A stretch of 64,000 nt of DNA from Vibrio sp. CK2-1 (GCF_021726515.1 NZ_JAKKCJ010000001.1:868001-932000), one strand, 5' to 3'. Positions 27,810-36,227 are shown, counted from the first letter of the stretch. Notes: generated by a model not told the origin, from the sequence alone. A program made the numbers and translations.

Positions 27810-29207
27810 ATGAACTGGAAAGATTATGAGAAGGATATTTATCAGCAATTTAAGGATATGTATCCGACGGCTGAAATTACTTACGATGCAAAAGTTCGTG
27901 GGAGATATTCCAAAGTAGAAAGGCAGGTAGATATATTGGTAGAAGATTATGCTGCAGGTGAAAGCATAACCATCATGGTGGATGCTAAATTTTTTGGAAA
28001 AAATATTGACGTCAAAGACGTTGAATCTTTTATAGGTATGATGCAGGACGTTGGGGCTGATAAAGGGTTGTTAATTACTCAAAAAGGCTATTCAAAAGCA
28101 GCAATTGCTAGAGCTCATAATGATCCATCACGTATTGAACTGGATATTTTGAATTTTGATGAGCTTAAAAAATTCCAAGGGTTTGGTGCTCTACCTTATA
28201 GTGGAAAACACGGTGTAATATTACCAGCGCCTTTTGGGTGGGTTATTGATGCGGGAGTTAGAGATGGCGCTTTGGCGGCTCTTTATCAGCGAGGACTAAC
28301 CGTTGAAGAGGCTAGAGAAAGAAACGAGTGGATGTACCTGAACATTTTTAGTAAAGATAAAAAAATCCAGGATATGGACTCATTTTTAAAATTTCATGAA
28401 ACTGAAGTTTTAAAAAACTTCCCCGATGCAAAAATAGGTTATCAAAAAACGGTCAAACGAGATAAATATAAAACCCTTATAAGAACTATTGAAGTAAATG
28501 AATACCCAACAATTGAATATACGGGGTTTATTGATTTCGGAGATTCCATTTTCTTCTGTGTGTTATTCACTCCTGAGGAACTAAAAGAAAAGAATATCAA
28601 AAAGCTGCTGCACATAATTTCTAAGGCATTACCTTTCAACGTTGATGTTGAAAGTATGGGGAAGTCTAAAATAAATGAACTCGAGTTCCGTTTTGAACAA
28701 ACTGATAACCAAACCGAAAAAGCTGAACTGTTAATTGCGCAAGGCAATATTCTAATGGATCTTGAAAAATACGATGAAGCAGAAATAAAATTCAATGAAA
28801 GTATCGAAATTATATCGAGTAGCTATGGTGCATTAAAAGGCAATGTTGAAATAAAATTAATAACACAAAGTCCAAATGACAAGCTAGATACAGCAGTTGA
28901 TAATTTCTTCGAGTTGAGCCCAACAAATCCAACGGTTTGTCAGGATTTAATGGAGATTTATGAGCGACATGAAGTTAACTCTTTATTTGAAGAAACTATG
29001 CTCAGAAAGCTTAAGGATTTTTCTCAAAATGACGAAGCCAAAGGAAATATCCTCTATCATTTAGGGCTATTCAACCAAGAACTTGGTAAGGATAAAGAAG
29101 CAATTGCAAATTTTTGTGATGCTAGAGAGTGTTTTTTACAATCGTTAGACACTAGACATATGGTATTTGAATTTATTGATACAAACCTTAGAGAGCTAGG
29201 TCAATAA
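27810..29207 (+). CDS. Integron-cassette gene: Mrr-like PD-(D/E)XK nuclease domain with TPR-like C-terminus
   Basis: 465 residues. The N-terminal 130 residues fit the restriction-endonuclease Mrr_cat fold: an early E, then RQVDILVED (Asp), IMVDAKFF (the D-x-K of PD-D/ExK), and the helix ADKGLLITQKGYSKAAIARA. A middle region of unknown type (about 135-290) leads into helical TPR-like repeats (about 305-455; LLIAQGNILMDLEKYDEAE and ILYHLGLFNQELGKDKEAIA). Base composition is more AT-rich than the neighbours. The stop lies about 20 bp before an attC site. A role in defence against phage or foreign DNA is plausible for such a cassette gene but unproven. Confidence 0.75.
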   Translation: MNWKDYEKDIYQQFKDMYPTAEITYDAKVRGRYSKVERQVDILVEDYAAGESITIMVDAKFFGKNIDVKDVESFIGMMQDVGADKGLLITQKGYSKAAIARAHNDPSRIELDILNFDELKKFQGFGALPYSGKHGVILPAPFGWVIDAGVRDGALAALYQRGLTVEEARERNEWMYLNIFSKDKKIQDMDSFLKFHETEVLKNFPDAKIGYQKTVKRDKYKTLIRTIEVNEYPTIEYTGFIDFGDSIFFCVLFTPEELKEKNIKKLLHIISKALPFNVDVESMGKSKINELEFRFEQTDNQTEKAELLIAQGNILMDLEKYDEAEIKFNESIEIISSSYGALKGNVEIKLITQSPNDKLDTAVDNFFELSPTNPTVCQDLMEIYERHEVNSLFEETMLRKLKDFSQNDEAKGNILYHLGLFNQELGKDKEAIANFCDARECFLQSLDTRHMVFEFIDTNLRELGQ

Positions 29208-29225
29208 TTGATTTTTGAGTTAATT

Positions 29226-29330
29226 GGCATACAACAAACGCATTAACGCATGGGCTAATAAAGCTTGGCTTGGTTCATGCCTCACCAATTTTAGCCAAGC
29301 ATTATTAGCCCGTTATGCGAGGTGTTAGGC
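29226..29330 (+). other. Integron attC site 1 (cassette recombination site)
   Basis: An imperfect palindrome of about 105 bp directly follows the first cassette gene. It ends in the core GTTAGGC (29324-29330), an exact GTTRRRY. The left end ATACAAC (29229-29235) resembles the inverse core RYYYAAC with one mismatch. L-box-like CGCATTAA and TTATGCG pair inside the cores, and a 19-nt inner stem (29252-29270 with 29293-29311) pairs with one mismatch. This is the layout of an attC hairpin. Confidence 0.72.
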
Positions 29331-29356
29331 ATATAGATTTTAGATAGGTGATTAAT

Positions 29357-29899
29357 TTGGCAACAGAATTGGTAAATGTCGTCGATACAGCAGTAAAAAT
29401 TGGTCTTGGTGCGATTATTTCAGGAGTTTTTACTTATTTAGGGTTGAAGCTCTCGCACCGTTCCGATAAGGAGAAGTTCATGCTTGAACACAAAACGAAA
29501 CTGCTTGAAAAAATTGCGGATGATACAGATATATATTTCACAGCTTTGGACTCATATGTCGCTAAATTTGCAGGCATTACCAAGTATCGAGATAACAAAG
29601 GAGAAACAAGTAATACTTTAAGCAAGAATCAGAAAGATTCCTTAGTAGAACGAGACAGTTTGCTTGTTGAAGGGTGGGCGTATCAAAAATCGGCAATAGC
29701 AAAACTTCGAATGTTGAAAGCAAACAAAGCCAGCAAGGCTCTGTCGAAAATGTCCACATTAGAAAAGAAGCTACGAGATAGATATGTGTTTGATAGAGAA
29801 ATTCCGACATATGAAGAAGTAAGAGAATTACGGAAGGAGATTAGTGAACAAAAGCGAGAAGTACACGGACTGCTAGCTGATTTTTATAGTTCATTATAA
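29357..29899 (+). CDS. Integron-cassette gene: small membrane-anchored coiled-coil protein
   Basis: 180 residues from a TTG at 29357, preceded by AGGTG at good spacing; a GTG at 29348 would add three residues. One hydrophobic segment (IGLGAIISGVFTYLGL, about residues 15-30) is followed by a highly charged, helical cytoplasmic part with Lys/Glu-rich coiled-coil stretches. I do not recognise a family. The gene sits between two attC sites, begins 26 bp after the first core and ends next to the second, as a gene cassette should. A possible reading is an accessory or effector protein, but nothing shows this. Confidence 0.65.
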   Translation: MATELVNVVDTAVKIGLGAIISGVFTYLGLKLSHRSDKEKFMLEHKTKLLEKIADDTDIYFTALDSYVAKFAGITKYRDNKGETSNTLSKNQKDSLVERDSLLVEGWAYQKSAIAKLRMLKANKASKALSKMSTLEKKLRDRYVFDREIPTYEEVRELRKEISEQKREVHGLLADFYSSL

Positions 29900-30024
29900 G
29901 CCATACAAAGCGTTTAAGACGGATTCGCAACGCTTGGCATTTTTGCTATGCGTTGCGTTTTGTGTTTAAGGTGGTATGCGGGAGCTTCGGCAGTGCGTTG
30001 CTCACACCTTGACAGGGCGTTACT
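29900..30024 (+). other. Integron attC site 2, Vibrio-repeat type
   Basis: About 125 bp starting right at the stop codon of the second cassette gene. The body (ACAAAGCGTTTAAGACGG, TTCGCAACGCTTGGCATTTT, TGTGTTTAAGGTGGTATGCG, CAGTGCGTTGCTCACACCTT, GACAGGGCGTTAC) is what I recall of the long attC repeats in Vibrio chromosomal integrons. The right core is degenerate (GTTACTT instead of GTTRRRY), so this site may be inactive or be the end of the array. Confidence 0.75.
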
Positions 30025-30454
30025 TTCCCATATATCAACTAATCCGTTAAATGCTAATTTAGCAAAGACACTGACTCGGCTTTGTCTAAATGAAACTTAC
30101 GTGAAAGCGAGATCCCGCATCTTCTTCACTTAAGTTCATGTGCGGGATAACAAGGCCGGAGCTATTCATTTAAGTCAACCGTGAGCCATTATATCCGCGG
30201 GCCAACTATACGATTTGGCTAAGGCTAATCATTGATGTGTAAGATCCCATATGAGTTAAAACAGGCTAGTGGTTCGATATTGATAAAGTGACTTACGGTC
30301 ACATGATCGTTTATAGAGCAAAGCACGCCAAATCTGTGCAATAGAATCTACCTACAAAGTGTTATATAAAAGACCGGAAAAGATAAAGACAAAGCCGAAT
30401 TGAAATATATCAATAAAACAATGGTTTAGAGTTTTATTTGGTGGGCGTGAAAAG
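30025..30454. other. Non-coding region between the cassette array and the sRNA promoter
   Basis: No gene is supported. Inverted repeats seen: ATCCCGCA/TGCGGGAT (30112-30119 with 30141-30148), GTGAC-N5-GTCAC (30288-30302) and GCAC-N9-GTGC (30323-30339). A 12-bp GTGAAAGCGAGA (30101-30112) repeats the sequence at 27499-27510 on the other side of the cassettes. Confidence 0.4.
30288..30339 (+). promoter_or_regulatory. Candidate enhancer sites for a sigma-54 activator
   Basis: Two dyads, GTGAC-TTACG-GTCAC (30288-30302) and GCAC-N9-GTGC (30323-30339), lie about 145-195 bp upstream of the predicted start of the small RNA. That is the usual distance for bacterial enhancer-binding proteins. Which activator would bind is unknown. 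Confidence 0.3.
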
Positions 30455-30472
30455 TTGGCACACAAATGGCAT
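30455..30472 (+). promoter_or_regulatory. Sigma-54 (-24/-12) promoter
   Basis: TTGGCACACAAATGGCAT has the -24 TGGCAC and -12 GGCA elements with GG and GC exactly 10 bp apart (57-58 and 69-70). This matches the RpoN consensus except TG for TT before the -12 GC. The start site would be near 30482. Confidence 0.6.
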
Positions 30473-30481
30473 TAATGAGAG

Positions 30482-30583
30482 TGATACATTCTCGTCCTAC
30501 CTTGTGTTAACAGAGATAGCTTTTTACTAAAAGTAATGCATTTAACACACACGCCTGCCTCATCTGAGACAGGCTTTTTTTTT
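30482..30583 (+). ncRNA. Candidate sigma-54-dependent small RNA, about 100 nt
   Basis: An RpoN promoter about 12 bp upstream and a strong intrinsic terminator define a transcript of about 100 nt without an ORF. Inside, GTGTTAA and TTAACAC (about 30501-30547) enclose a CTTTT/AAAAG hairpin. The terminator stem GCCTG-CTCA/TGAG-CAGGC (30553-30574) is followed by nine T (30575-30583), as in Hfq-dependent RNAs. Size and promoter type resemble the Vibrio Qrr RNAs, but the conserved Qrr core sequence is not present. Targets unknown. Confidence 0.5.
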
Positions 30584-30613
30584 ATCTTTAAAAGCTATCT
30601 TTGAAACTCAGAT

Positions 30614-31189
30614 CTAGTTAGTCAGTTTTTCTAAATCGGCAGGGCGGTAGTAAACCGATTTCAATACTTTTCCTTTACGAACTGTCTTGCCTTGCATTTC
30701 GACATCTTTAGCGCATTTCGCAATGATGTATTCGCCTTTTTGTACGCCTTCAAGTTCCACACCTTGTTTAGCGTAGAAGGCTTGAGTTTCCGTGAATTCT
30801 TGCTCGTTGCGGCATACTTTACTCATATTGCTTGAATGCACTTCATCCCAACATGGTAGGAATTCAATGCCACGGTTTTTCGCCACATGTAGCAATAATT
30901 CGATGATGTAGCTAATACCGACATTACTATTTACTTGGTCGTCACCGCGGTGAACTAAGCGACCCATAAGGACATAAACCGTATCAACAATGGCGTCAGC
31001 TTGTTCGGTTTTGCAATCAGCTTCGGCCAATTCAGTTAGCTCTTCAATCGCAAGAGATGTATGCAATGTATCCGCTTTGTCATCTAGAGAGGCTAGGTCA
31101 GCGACAGGGAGATCAAAAGTTGAACGGAACTCAGTGATATCACGATATAAGTGTTGGTAAAGTTCCGTTGAAAGTAGGGTAAATTGCAT
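30614..31189 (-). CDS. MazG-like (all-alpha NTP pyrophosphohydrolase superfamily) protein
   Basis: 191 residues. The N-terminal 85 residues carry SLAIEELTELAEADCKTEQADAIVDTVYVL, written here in two parts: EELTELAEA with the E-x-x-E metal ligands, and DAIVDTVYVL with the second acidic pair, as in MazG/PRA-PH/dUTPase-like enzymes. The C-terminal half is unlike MazG and contains a lysine-rich end. It probably hydrolyses a nucleoside triphosphate to monophosphate and pyrophosphate; substrate unknown. GAGG ribosome site. It converges on the small RNA. Confidence 0.72.
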   Translation of the reverse strand: MQFTLLSTELYQHLYRDITEFRSTFDLPVADLASLDDKADTLHTSLAIEELTELAEADCKTEQADAIVDTVYVLMGRLVHRGDDQVNSNVGISYIIELLLHVAKNRGIEFLPCWDEVHSSNMSKVCRNEQEFTETQAFYAKQGVELEGVQKGEYIIAKCAKDVEMQGKTVRKGKVLKSVYYRPADLEKLTN

Positions 31190-31252
31190 GTCATTGCCTC
31201 ATGAATAAAAGTTGCGGCAGATGATAACAAACAATGCCTATTTCAGTCATGA

Positions 31253-32500
31253 TCAATTCAATTTTTCCGCGCGGTTAAGCTTGTAGGTAAGCACTAGAAT
31301 TGCGATATATAACACACTGCCGCCCAATGCGACCATATTCCAACCACCGTGTTGCCAGCAATAGATTAAGTAAAACCCACCAAGACTACCGCCAGCGTAA
31401 TAGTGAACAAGATATAAAGCCGTCGCACTGGCTTTTGCTTGTTGTGCTTTCGAGCTAACCCAGCCATACGCCAATGAGTGAGTAAAGAACGCGCCGCCAC
31501 TGATCAAGATAAGCGCAATAAACATTGCATAGAGATTTGGAATGAGTGCAGTGAGCATTCCGATTAAACTGACTACCGTGCCTAACACAATGCCGCTGGT
31601 GGAATTAAAGCGTAGGCTCCATTGGCCGCTAAGTTTAGAAGTTAAGGTGCCAGTTAAATAACAAAGAAAGATAAGCGATACTAGGCTCACAGGAAGCGAG
31701 AAAGGTTCACCGACCAAGCGAAAGCCCATTACGGTATAAAGGTTAACAAACAAGGCAAAGTTTAACCCGCCAATTAACATTGCAAACCATAGTCTAGGGG
31801 TTTGTAAGTGATGCATGGAATCTTTTAAATGACTAGATAACGAAGTCTGTTTAGCGACAAAGTTTTTCTGCGCAGGCACCCAAAGTGTCACCAATATTGC
31901 GATGGCAAGACTAAACAACGCCATGCCAATCACCGCAGTTTGCCAGCCAAGCCATTCACCAATCATTCCGCCATAAATCCTGCCGGTAATTCCGCCTAAT
32001 GAATTGGCACCAATATACGAACCTACCGCGAGCAAAAATACTTTAGGGCTAAACTCTTCTGCCATGTAGGCCACCGCCACTGAAATATAACCTGCCAAGG
32101 CAACTCCCATTAAAGCTCGCGAAGCAATTAATAGCCCGAGCTGATCGGAAAATAAAATACACAAACCAACAACAGGTGAGGCATACAAGCTGAAAAGCAT
32201 GATCTTGCGCCGACCGATCTTCTCAGAGTAAATCGCCCAAGGTAGTAGAGATAAAGCTAGTGTCAAAGTTGCAGCCGCTAAAACCCAGTTAACATGCGCT
32301 GCAGTGACTTGATAATGCTCAGCAATCAAAGGTAGTAAAGGTTGGAATAAGTACAAATTGCAGAACGAAATAAATGAGCCAATGAAAAGCCCAAAGGTGA
32401 CTTTTTTCAGTGATTTTGGATTGTCGTTATCTACTGGCTCGTGCTGCGTCGAGTCATTTATTGATAAGTCTGCATGTTTTTGGAGAGAGGTAGACGACAT
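31253..32500 (-). CDS. MFS transporter (YnfM-like)
   Basis: 415 residues from the ATG at 32500; a GTG three codons upstream (32509) is possible. Twelve hydrophobic segments, with the MFS loop 2-3 motif YSEKIGRRKIMLFSLY and GSYIGANSLGGITGR in the fifth helix region. The arrangement, divergent from a LysR gene, recalls E. coli ynfM/ynfL. Substrate unknown; drug or metabolite efflux is usual for this group. Confidence 0.85.
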   Translation of the reverse strand: MSSTSLQKHADLSINDSTQHEPVDNDNPKSLKKVTFGLFIGSFISFCNLYLFQPLLPLIAEHYQVTAAHVNWVLAAATLTLALSLLPWAIYSEKIGRRKIMLFSLYASPVVGLCILFSDQLGLLIASRALMGVALAGYISVAVAYMAEEFSPKVFLLAVGSYIGANSLGGITGRIYGGMIGEWLGWQTAVIGMALFSLAIAILVTLWVPAQKNFVAKQTSLSSHLKDSMHHLQTPRLWFAMLIGGLNFALFVNLYTVMGFRLVGEPFSLPVSLVSLIFLCYLTGTLTSKLSGQWSLRFNSTSGIVLGTVVSLIGMLTALIPNLYAMFIALILISGGAFFTHSLAYGWVSSKAQQAKASATALYLVHYYAGGSLGGFYLIYCWQHGGWNMVALGGSVLYIAILVLTYKLNRAEKLN

Positions 32501-32664
32501 TAACGGCACTCAAGTGAGGTAGATAACAGAATTTTACCAATAGCCATGCTATATATAAAATATATTAAATTAATAGTCTCTATCTGTTTTTGATCTGGAT
32601 TGTGAGTGAGTGTTCTGTTCACCGGTGTCATTATAGAATCAGGAAAGCAATGCATAGGAAAGTT

Positions 32665-33558
32665 ATGAATACCAAAGCATTAAAGTACTTTGTCACCATC
32701 GTAGAAATGAAAAGTTTCAGCCGAGCTTCTGAGGTTTTGCATGTTGCGCAGTCGGCCTTGAGCGTTTCAATTAAAAAGCTTGAACTATCAATAGGCTTAA
32801 CGCTGTTACACCGTCACGATAAAGGCGTGCAATTAACCGATGAGGGTATGCGTTTATATAAACATGCCAAAGAAATACTACAGAAACTCGATGATGCAGA
32901 ACTTGAAATGCAAGAGCTAAAAGGCTTAGTTAAAGGCGAAGTGAGACTAGGTGTACCTAGCATGATGGGCTCTTATTTCTTTCCGGATATTTTGATGGCG
33001 TTTAAACAGCAATATCCAGATTTAAAATTGACTATCATTGATGCTGGCACGCAATCAATTCGTAAAATGTTGTTAGATGGCGAGCTAGATCTTGGTGTGA
33101 TCCTCAATGAAAACGTACCGGATTCTCTGGCAATAGAGCCATTAGTGGAAGATGAAATGTTAGTGGTGGTAAGCCCTGAACATGAGTTTGCCTCTAAGCG
33201 TTCGATTTCTATCACCGAGTTCTTTTCTCAAGAATTAATCATGTTTAAGAAAGGCTACTTTCACAGAGAAATGGTCGACAAATTATGCATTGAGCACGGC
33301 TTTGAACCGAACATTTCTATTGAAACTAATTTGATCCCGATGATTCTGAAAGTGGTACAGAAAGATTTTGCGATTGGGGCATTATTGAAATTAGTCACCG
33401 AGCAGGAAAGAGGTGTGATAGGCATTCCATTTGATCAACCTATCACGCTGAAAATAGGCATGGCCTGGCGGAAAACTGGGTATTTGTCGGTGGCGGATAA
33501 AGCCTTTATGGAATTCACCAAGCAAGCTTTACCCGCCGCGATAGGCCGAGAAAAGTAA
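32665..33558 (+). CDS. LysR-family transcriptional regulator, divergent from the MFS gene
   Basis: 297 residues from the ATG giving MNTKALKYFVTIVEMKSFSR, behind AGGAAAG; earlier in-frame starts exist at 32590 and 32650. The N-terminal winged helix-turn-helix (SFSRASEVLHVAQSALSVSI) is followed by an effector-binding domain. It resembles the Cbl/Nac-like group. It likely controls the divergent MFS gene from the shared 164-bp region. Confidence 0.88.
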   Translation: MNTKALKYFVTIVEMKSFSRASEVLHVAQSALSVSIKKLELSIGLTLLHRHDKGVQLTDEGMRLYKHAKEILQKLDDAELEMQELKGLVKGEVRLGVPSMMGSYFFPDILMAFKQQYPDLKLTIIDAGTQSIRKMLLDGELDLGVILNENVPDSLAIEPLVEDEMLVVVSPEHEFASKRSISITEFFSQELIMFKKGYFHREMVDKLCIEHGFEPNISIETNLIPMILKVVQKDFAIGALLKLVTEQERGVIGIPFDQPITLKIGMAWRKTGYLSVADKAFMEFTKQALPAAIGREK

Positions 33559-33569
33559 GAGGTACAAGC

Positions 33570-34661
33570 CTAGTCGATATATTCTTTATGTACTCGACGA
33601 GTAATACCGGTAAACAAGGTGTAGGGAATCGTATCGCAGCAGTCGGCAACTTCAGCTGCTTTTACGTTCTTGCCCCATAACTCGACGGTAGAGCCGATTT
33701 CAGCATTTGGAATGTCTGTTAAGTCTACCGTCAGCATATCCATCGAAACACGTCCCACAAGCTGGGTACGAACGCCATTGACCATCACTGGTGTACCGTC
33801 TTTCGCATGTCTTGGATAACCATCAGCATAACCAATCGCAACTGTGCCTATCTTCATCTCACGTTCACAACGATACCTTTCACCATAACCAACGGATTCG
33901 TGCGATTTCACTTCACGTATTGCGATAATTTTTGAGGTCAGCGTCATCACTGGGATCAGTTGTTCTGAAGCGGAATTTGAATGTGAAAGTGGATCTGCGC
34001 CATACAGCAAAATACCCGGTCGAGTATAACCACTAAATTGATCACTATGACTTGATGGATGCGCTAACGTGGCGGCGCTATTGGCAAAGCTGCTTGCTTG
34101 AGCTTTCAACTGAGAAAAAGTCGTTTCACAGGTTTGTAGTTGGCTTTGTGTCATCGATTTATCGAGTTCATCGGCGCAAGCAAAATGGGTCATGTGAATG
34201 ATATTATTGACTTGCGGCAACGCGTTTAATTGCTCAAAAGCCGCAGGGTAGTCTTGTGGCGAAAACCCTAAACGATGCATGCCGCTATCAAGCTTTAACC
34301 AAATCATAAATTGAGAAGATTGAGGTTGGCGTTTAATCGCTTCAATCTGTGCTTGGCTATGAACGGCTGTCCAGAAGTTATGTTGCTGAATAAGTTCAAG
34401 TTCAGACTCTTCAAAAAAACCTTCTAACAAAAGAATGGGTTGTTTGATGCCGGCTTCGCGTAACTCAATCGCTTCTTCAATACAGGCCACGCCAAAGGCA
34501 TCCGCTTCTTGTAGCGCGTGCGCCAATTTTATCGCGCCATGACCATAAGCATCGGCTTTGATGATCGCTACCGCTTGTGAGTTCGGAGATTGCGCTTTCG
34601 CCACGCGGTAGTTATGTTGAAATGCAGCAAGATCAATGCTTGCTTTGGTTGGTCTAGCCAT
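33570..34661 (-). CDS. dadX: Alanine racemase (catabolic, dadX-type position)
   Basis: 363 residues. The PLP lysine lies in AIIKADAYGHGA near residue 34, and the catalytic Tyr in SVGYGERY near residue 260. It interconverts L- and D-alanine with PLP. It follows dadA with an 8-nt overlap, so it is the catabolic DadX-type copy that feeds D-alanine to DadA. Whether a separate biosynthetic alr exists is not visible. Confidence 0.9.
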   Translation of the reverse strand: MARPTKASIDLAAFQHNYRVAKAQSPNSQAVAIIKADAYGHGAIKLAHALQEADAFGVACIEEAIELREAGIKQPILLLEGFFEESELELIQQHNFWTAVHSQAQIEAIKRQPQSSQFMIWLKLDSGMHRLGFSPQDYPAAFEQLNALPQVNNIIHMTHFACADELDKSMTQSQLQTCETTFSQLKAQASSFANSAATLAHPSSHSDQFSGYTRPGILLYGADPLSHSNSASEQLIPVMTLTSKIIAIREVKSHESVGYGERYRCEREMKIGTVAIGYADGYPRHAKDGTPVMVNGVRTQLVGRVSMDMLTVDLTDIPNAEIGSTVELWGKNVKAAEVADCCDTIPYTLFTGITRRVHKEYID

Positions 34662-35913
34662 AGTAGCGCTCGATAGATAAGCCTTCAGGATTAATATCCG
34701 GCTGTTTGTTATTGATTATATCTGCTACGAATTTGGCAGAGCCGAGTGACATTGTCCAGCCTAAAGTGCCGTGACCAGTATTCATGTATAGATTGGAGTA
34801 CTTAGTACCACCGAGTATTGGCGTGCTGTCCGGCGTCATTGGACGTAGTCCACACCAAAAATCTGCTTTGGCGACATCGGCTGCGCCTGGGAACATGTCT
34901 TGAATAACAAAATCAATACTGGCTCGGCGTTTGAGCGGGCGCTCTAAGTTAAACGATGCAATTTCTGCAGTACCACCGACTCGAATGCGATCTTCAAAAC
35001 GCGTAACTGCTACTTTATACGTCTCATCCATAATGGTCGATTGGGGCGCACGTGATTCATCTTCAATCGGTAGGGTGAGTGAATAACCTTTGATTGGATA
35101 AATAGGCAAATCGATTCCCAGTGGTTTCATCAATTTAGGCGAGTAACTCCCTAGAGCGCAGACAAATGTATCGGCCTTAACGACGCCTTTATCAGTTTTC
35201 ACGCTAACGATTTTACCGTTTGATTCTACTAAGTGTTCAATATTGGTATTGAGCATAAACGTCACGCCAAGCGCTTCACATTGTTTGGCAAGTTCGGTAG
35301 TAAATTTATAACAATCGCCGGTTTCATCACCGGGTAGACGTAAACCACCGACAAACTTATCTTTTACATTCGCAAGGGCGGGCTCATGTTCAATGCAACC
35401 TTGTATATCTAAAGCTTGATGAGGAATGCCTAATTGCTCAAGAACCGCGATATCTTTTTGCAGCGCATCAATTTGTTTTTGCTTGCGGAATAACTGCAAT
35501 GTGCCTTTTTGACGTCCATCGTAGTTAAGGTTGAGCTCTTTACGAAGATCAACAAAGCAATCGCGACTATATTCAGCGACACGTAACATGCGAGCTTTGT
35601 TAGTTTGGTAGCTTTTGGTGTTGCAGTTAGCCAGCATTTTGCTCATCCATGCAAGGGTATAGCCATCAAGCTCTTTCATGTTGATCATAAATGGCGATAA
35701 ATCTTGCATCATCCAACCAATCGCTTTGAAAGGCACTCCCGGAGCCGCCCAAGGAGAACTGTATCCCGGAGAGATCATGCCAGCATTACCGTGGCTCGTT
35801 TCTTCTGCGACATGGCTTTGTCTATCAATTACCGTCACTTCATGGCCAGATTTCGCCAAGTACCAAGCTGTTGTGACACCAAGTACACCACCACCTAAAA
35901 TTGCTACTTTCAT
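34654..35913 (-). CDS. dadA: D-amino acid dehydrogenase small subunit DadA
   Basis: 419 residues. The N-terminal FAD-binding VAILGGGVLGVTTAWYLAKS is followed by TSHGNAGMISPGY and, near the C-terminus, CGLRPMTPDSTPILG and NTGHGTLGWTM, as in DadA. It oxidises D-alanine to pyruvate and ammonia at the membrane. First gene of the dadA-dadX operon, with AAGGAAG before the ATG. Confidence 0.93.
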   Translation of the reverse strand: MKVAILGGGVLGVTTAWYLAKSGHEVTVIDRQSHVAEETSHGNAGMISPGYSSPWAAPGVPFKAIGWMMQDLSPFMINMKELDGYTLAWMSKMLANCNTKSYQTNKARMLRVAEYSRDCFVDLRKELNLNYDGRQKGTLQLFRKQKQIDALQKDIAVLEQLGIPHQALDIQGCIEHEPALANVKDKFVGGLRLPGDETGDCYKFTTELAKQCEALGVTFMLNTNIEHLVESNGKIVSVKTDKGVVKADTFVCALGSYSPKLMKPLGIDLPIYPIKGYSLTLPIEDESRAPQSTIMDETYKVAVTRFEDRIRVGGTAEIASFNLERPLKRRASIDFVIQDMFPGAADVAKADFWCGLRPMTPDSTPILGGTKYSNLYMNTGHGTLGWTMSLGSAKFVADIINNKQPDINPEGLSIERYYG

Positions 35914-36227
35914 GATCTTCCTTAAATAAGCTCGATAACAATGTATAAAACCAAGTCTATTCCAAAATAAGGAGAATGGTGCTTTGTAGTTTTTAAAAGT
36001 GCAGTGTTAAATGCTGGTAATGTTGCATTTTTGTAGCACATAAATTATTAAATTTTGACGATTTATAAAGTGAGATTTGAGTCAAACTTATTTGAAATTT
36101 TAAGCAAACAGGATACTGAACCAGTGTTAATGAATATCAATTCTAGTGAAGTTGATAAAATTATCAGGTAAAATTGCTTTATATTTAGTGGGTTAGACGT
36201 TATTTACTATCAATGTAGGAGCAATAT
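35914..36227. promoter_or_regulatory. 314-bp divergent region (dadA / SMR gene)
   Basis: AT-rich and non-coding. It must carry the dadA and SMR promoters. I see no clear CRP or Lrp site by eye and no strong hairpin. Confidence 0.35.

Noticed and set aside
29948..30133. 61-aa ORF inside the second attC
   Set aside because: It is wholly explained by the attC repeat and has no coding character.
30101..30148. Terminator for the cassette array
   Set aside because: The ATCCCGCA/TGCGGGAT hairpin has a 21-nt loop and no T-run after it.
30482..30583. Assignment of the RNA as a Qrr quorum-sensing RNA
   Set aside because: Promoter class and length fit, but the conserved Qrr core that pairs with luxR/hapR mRNA is not present and luxO is not adjacent.
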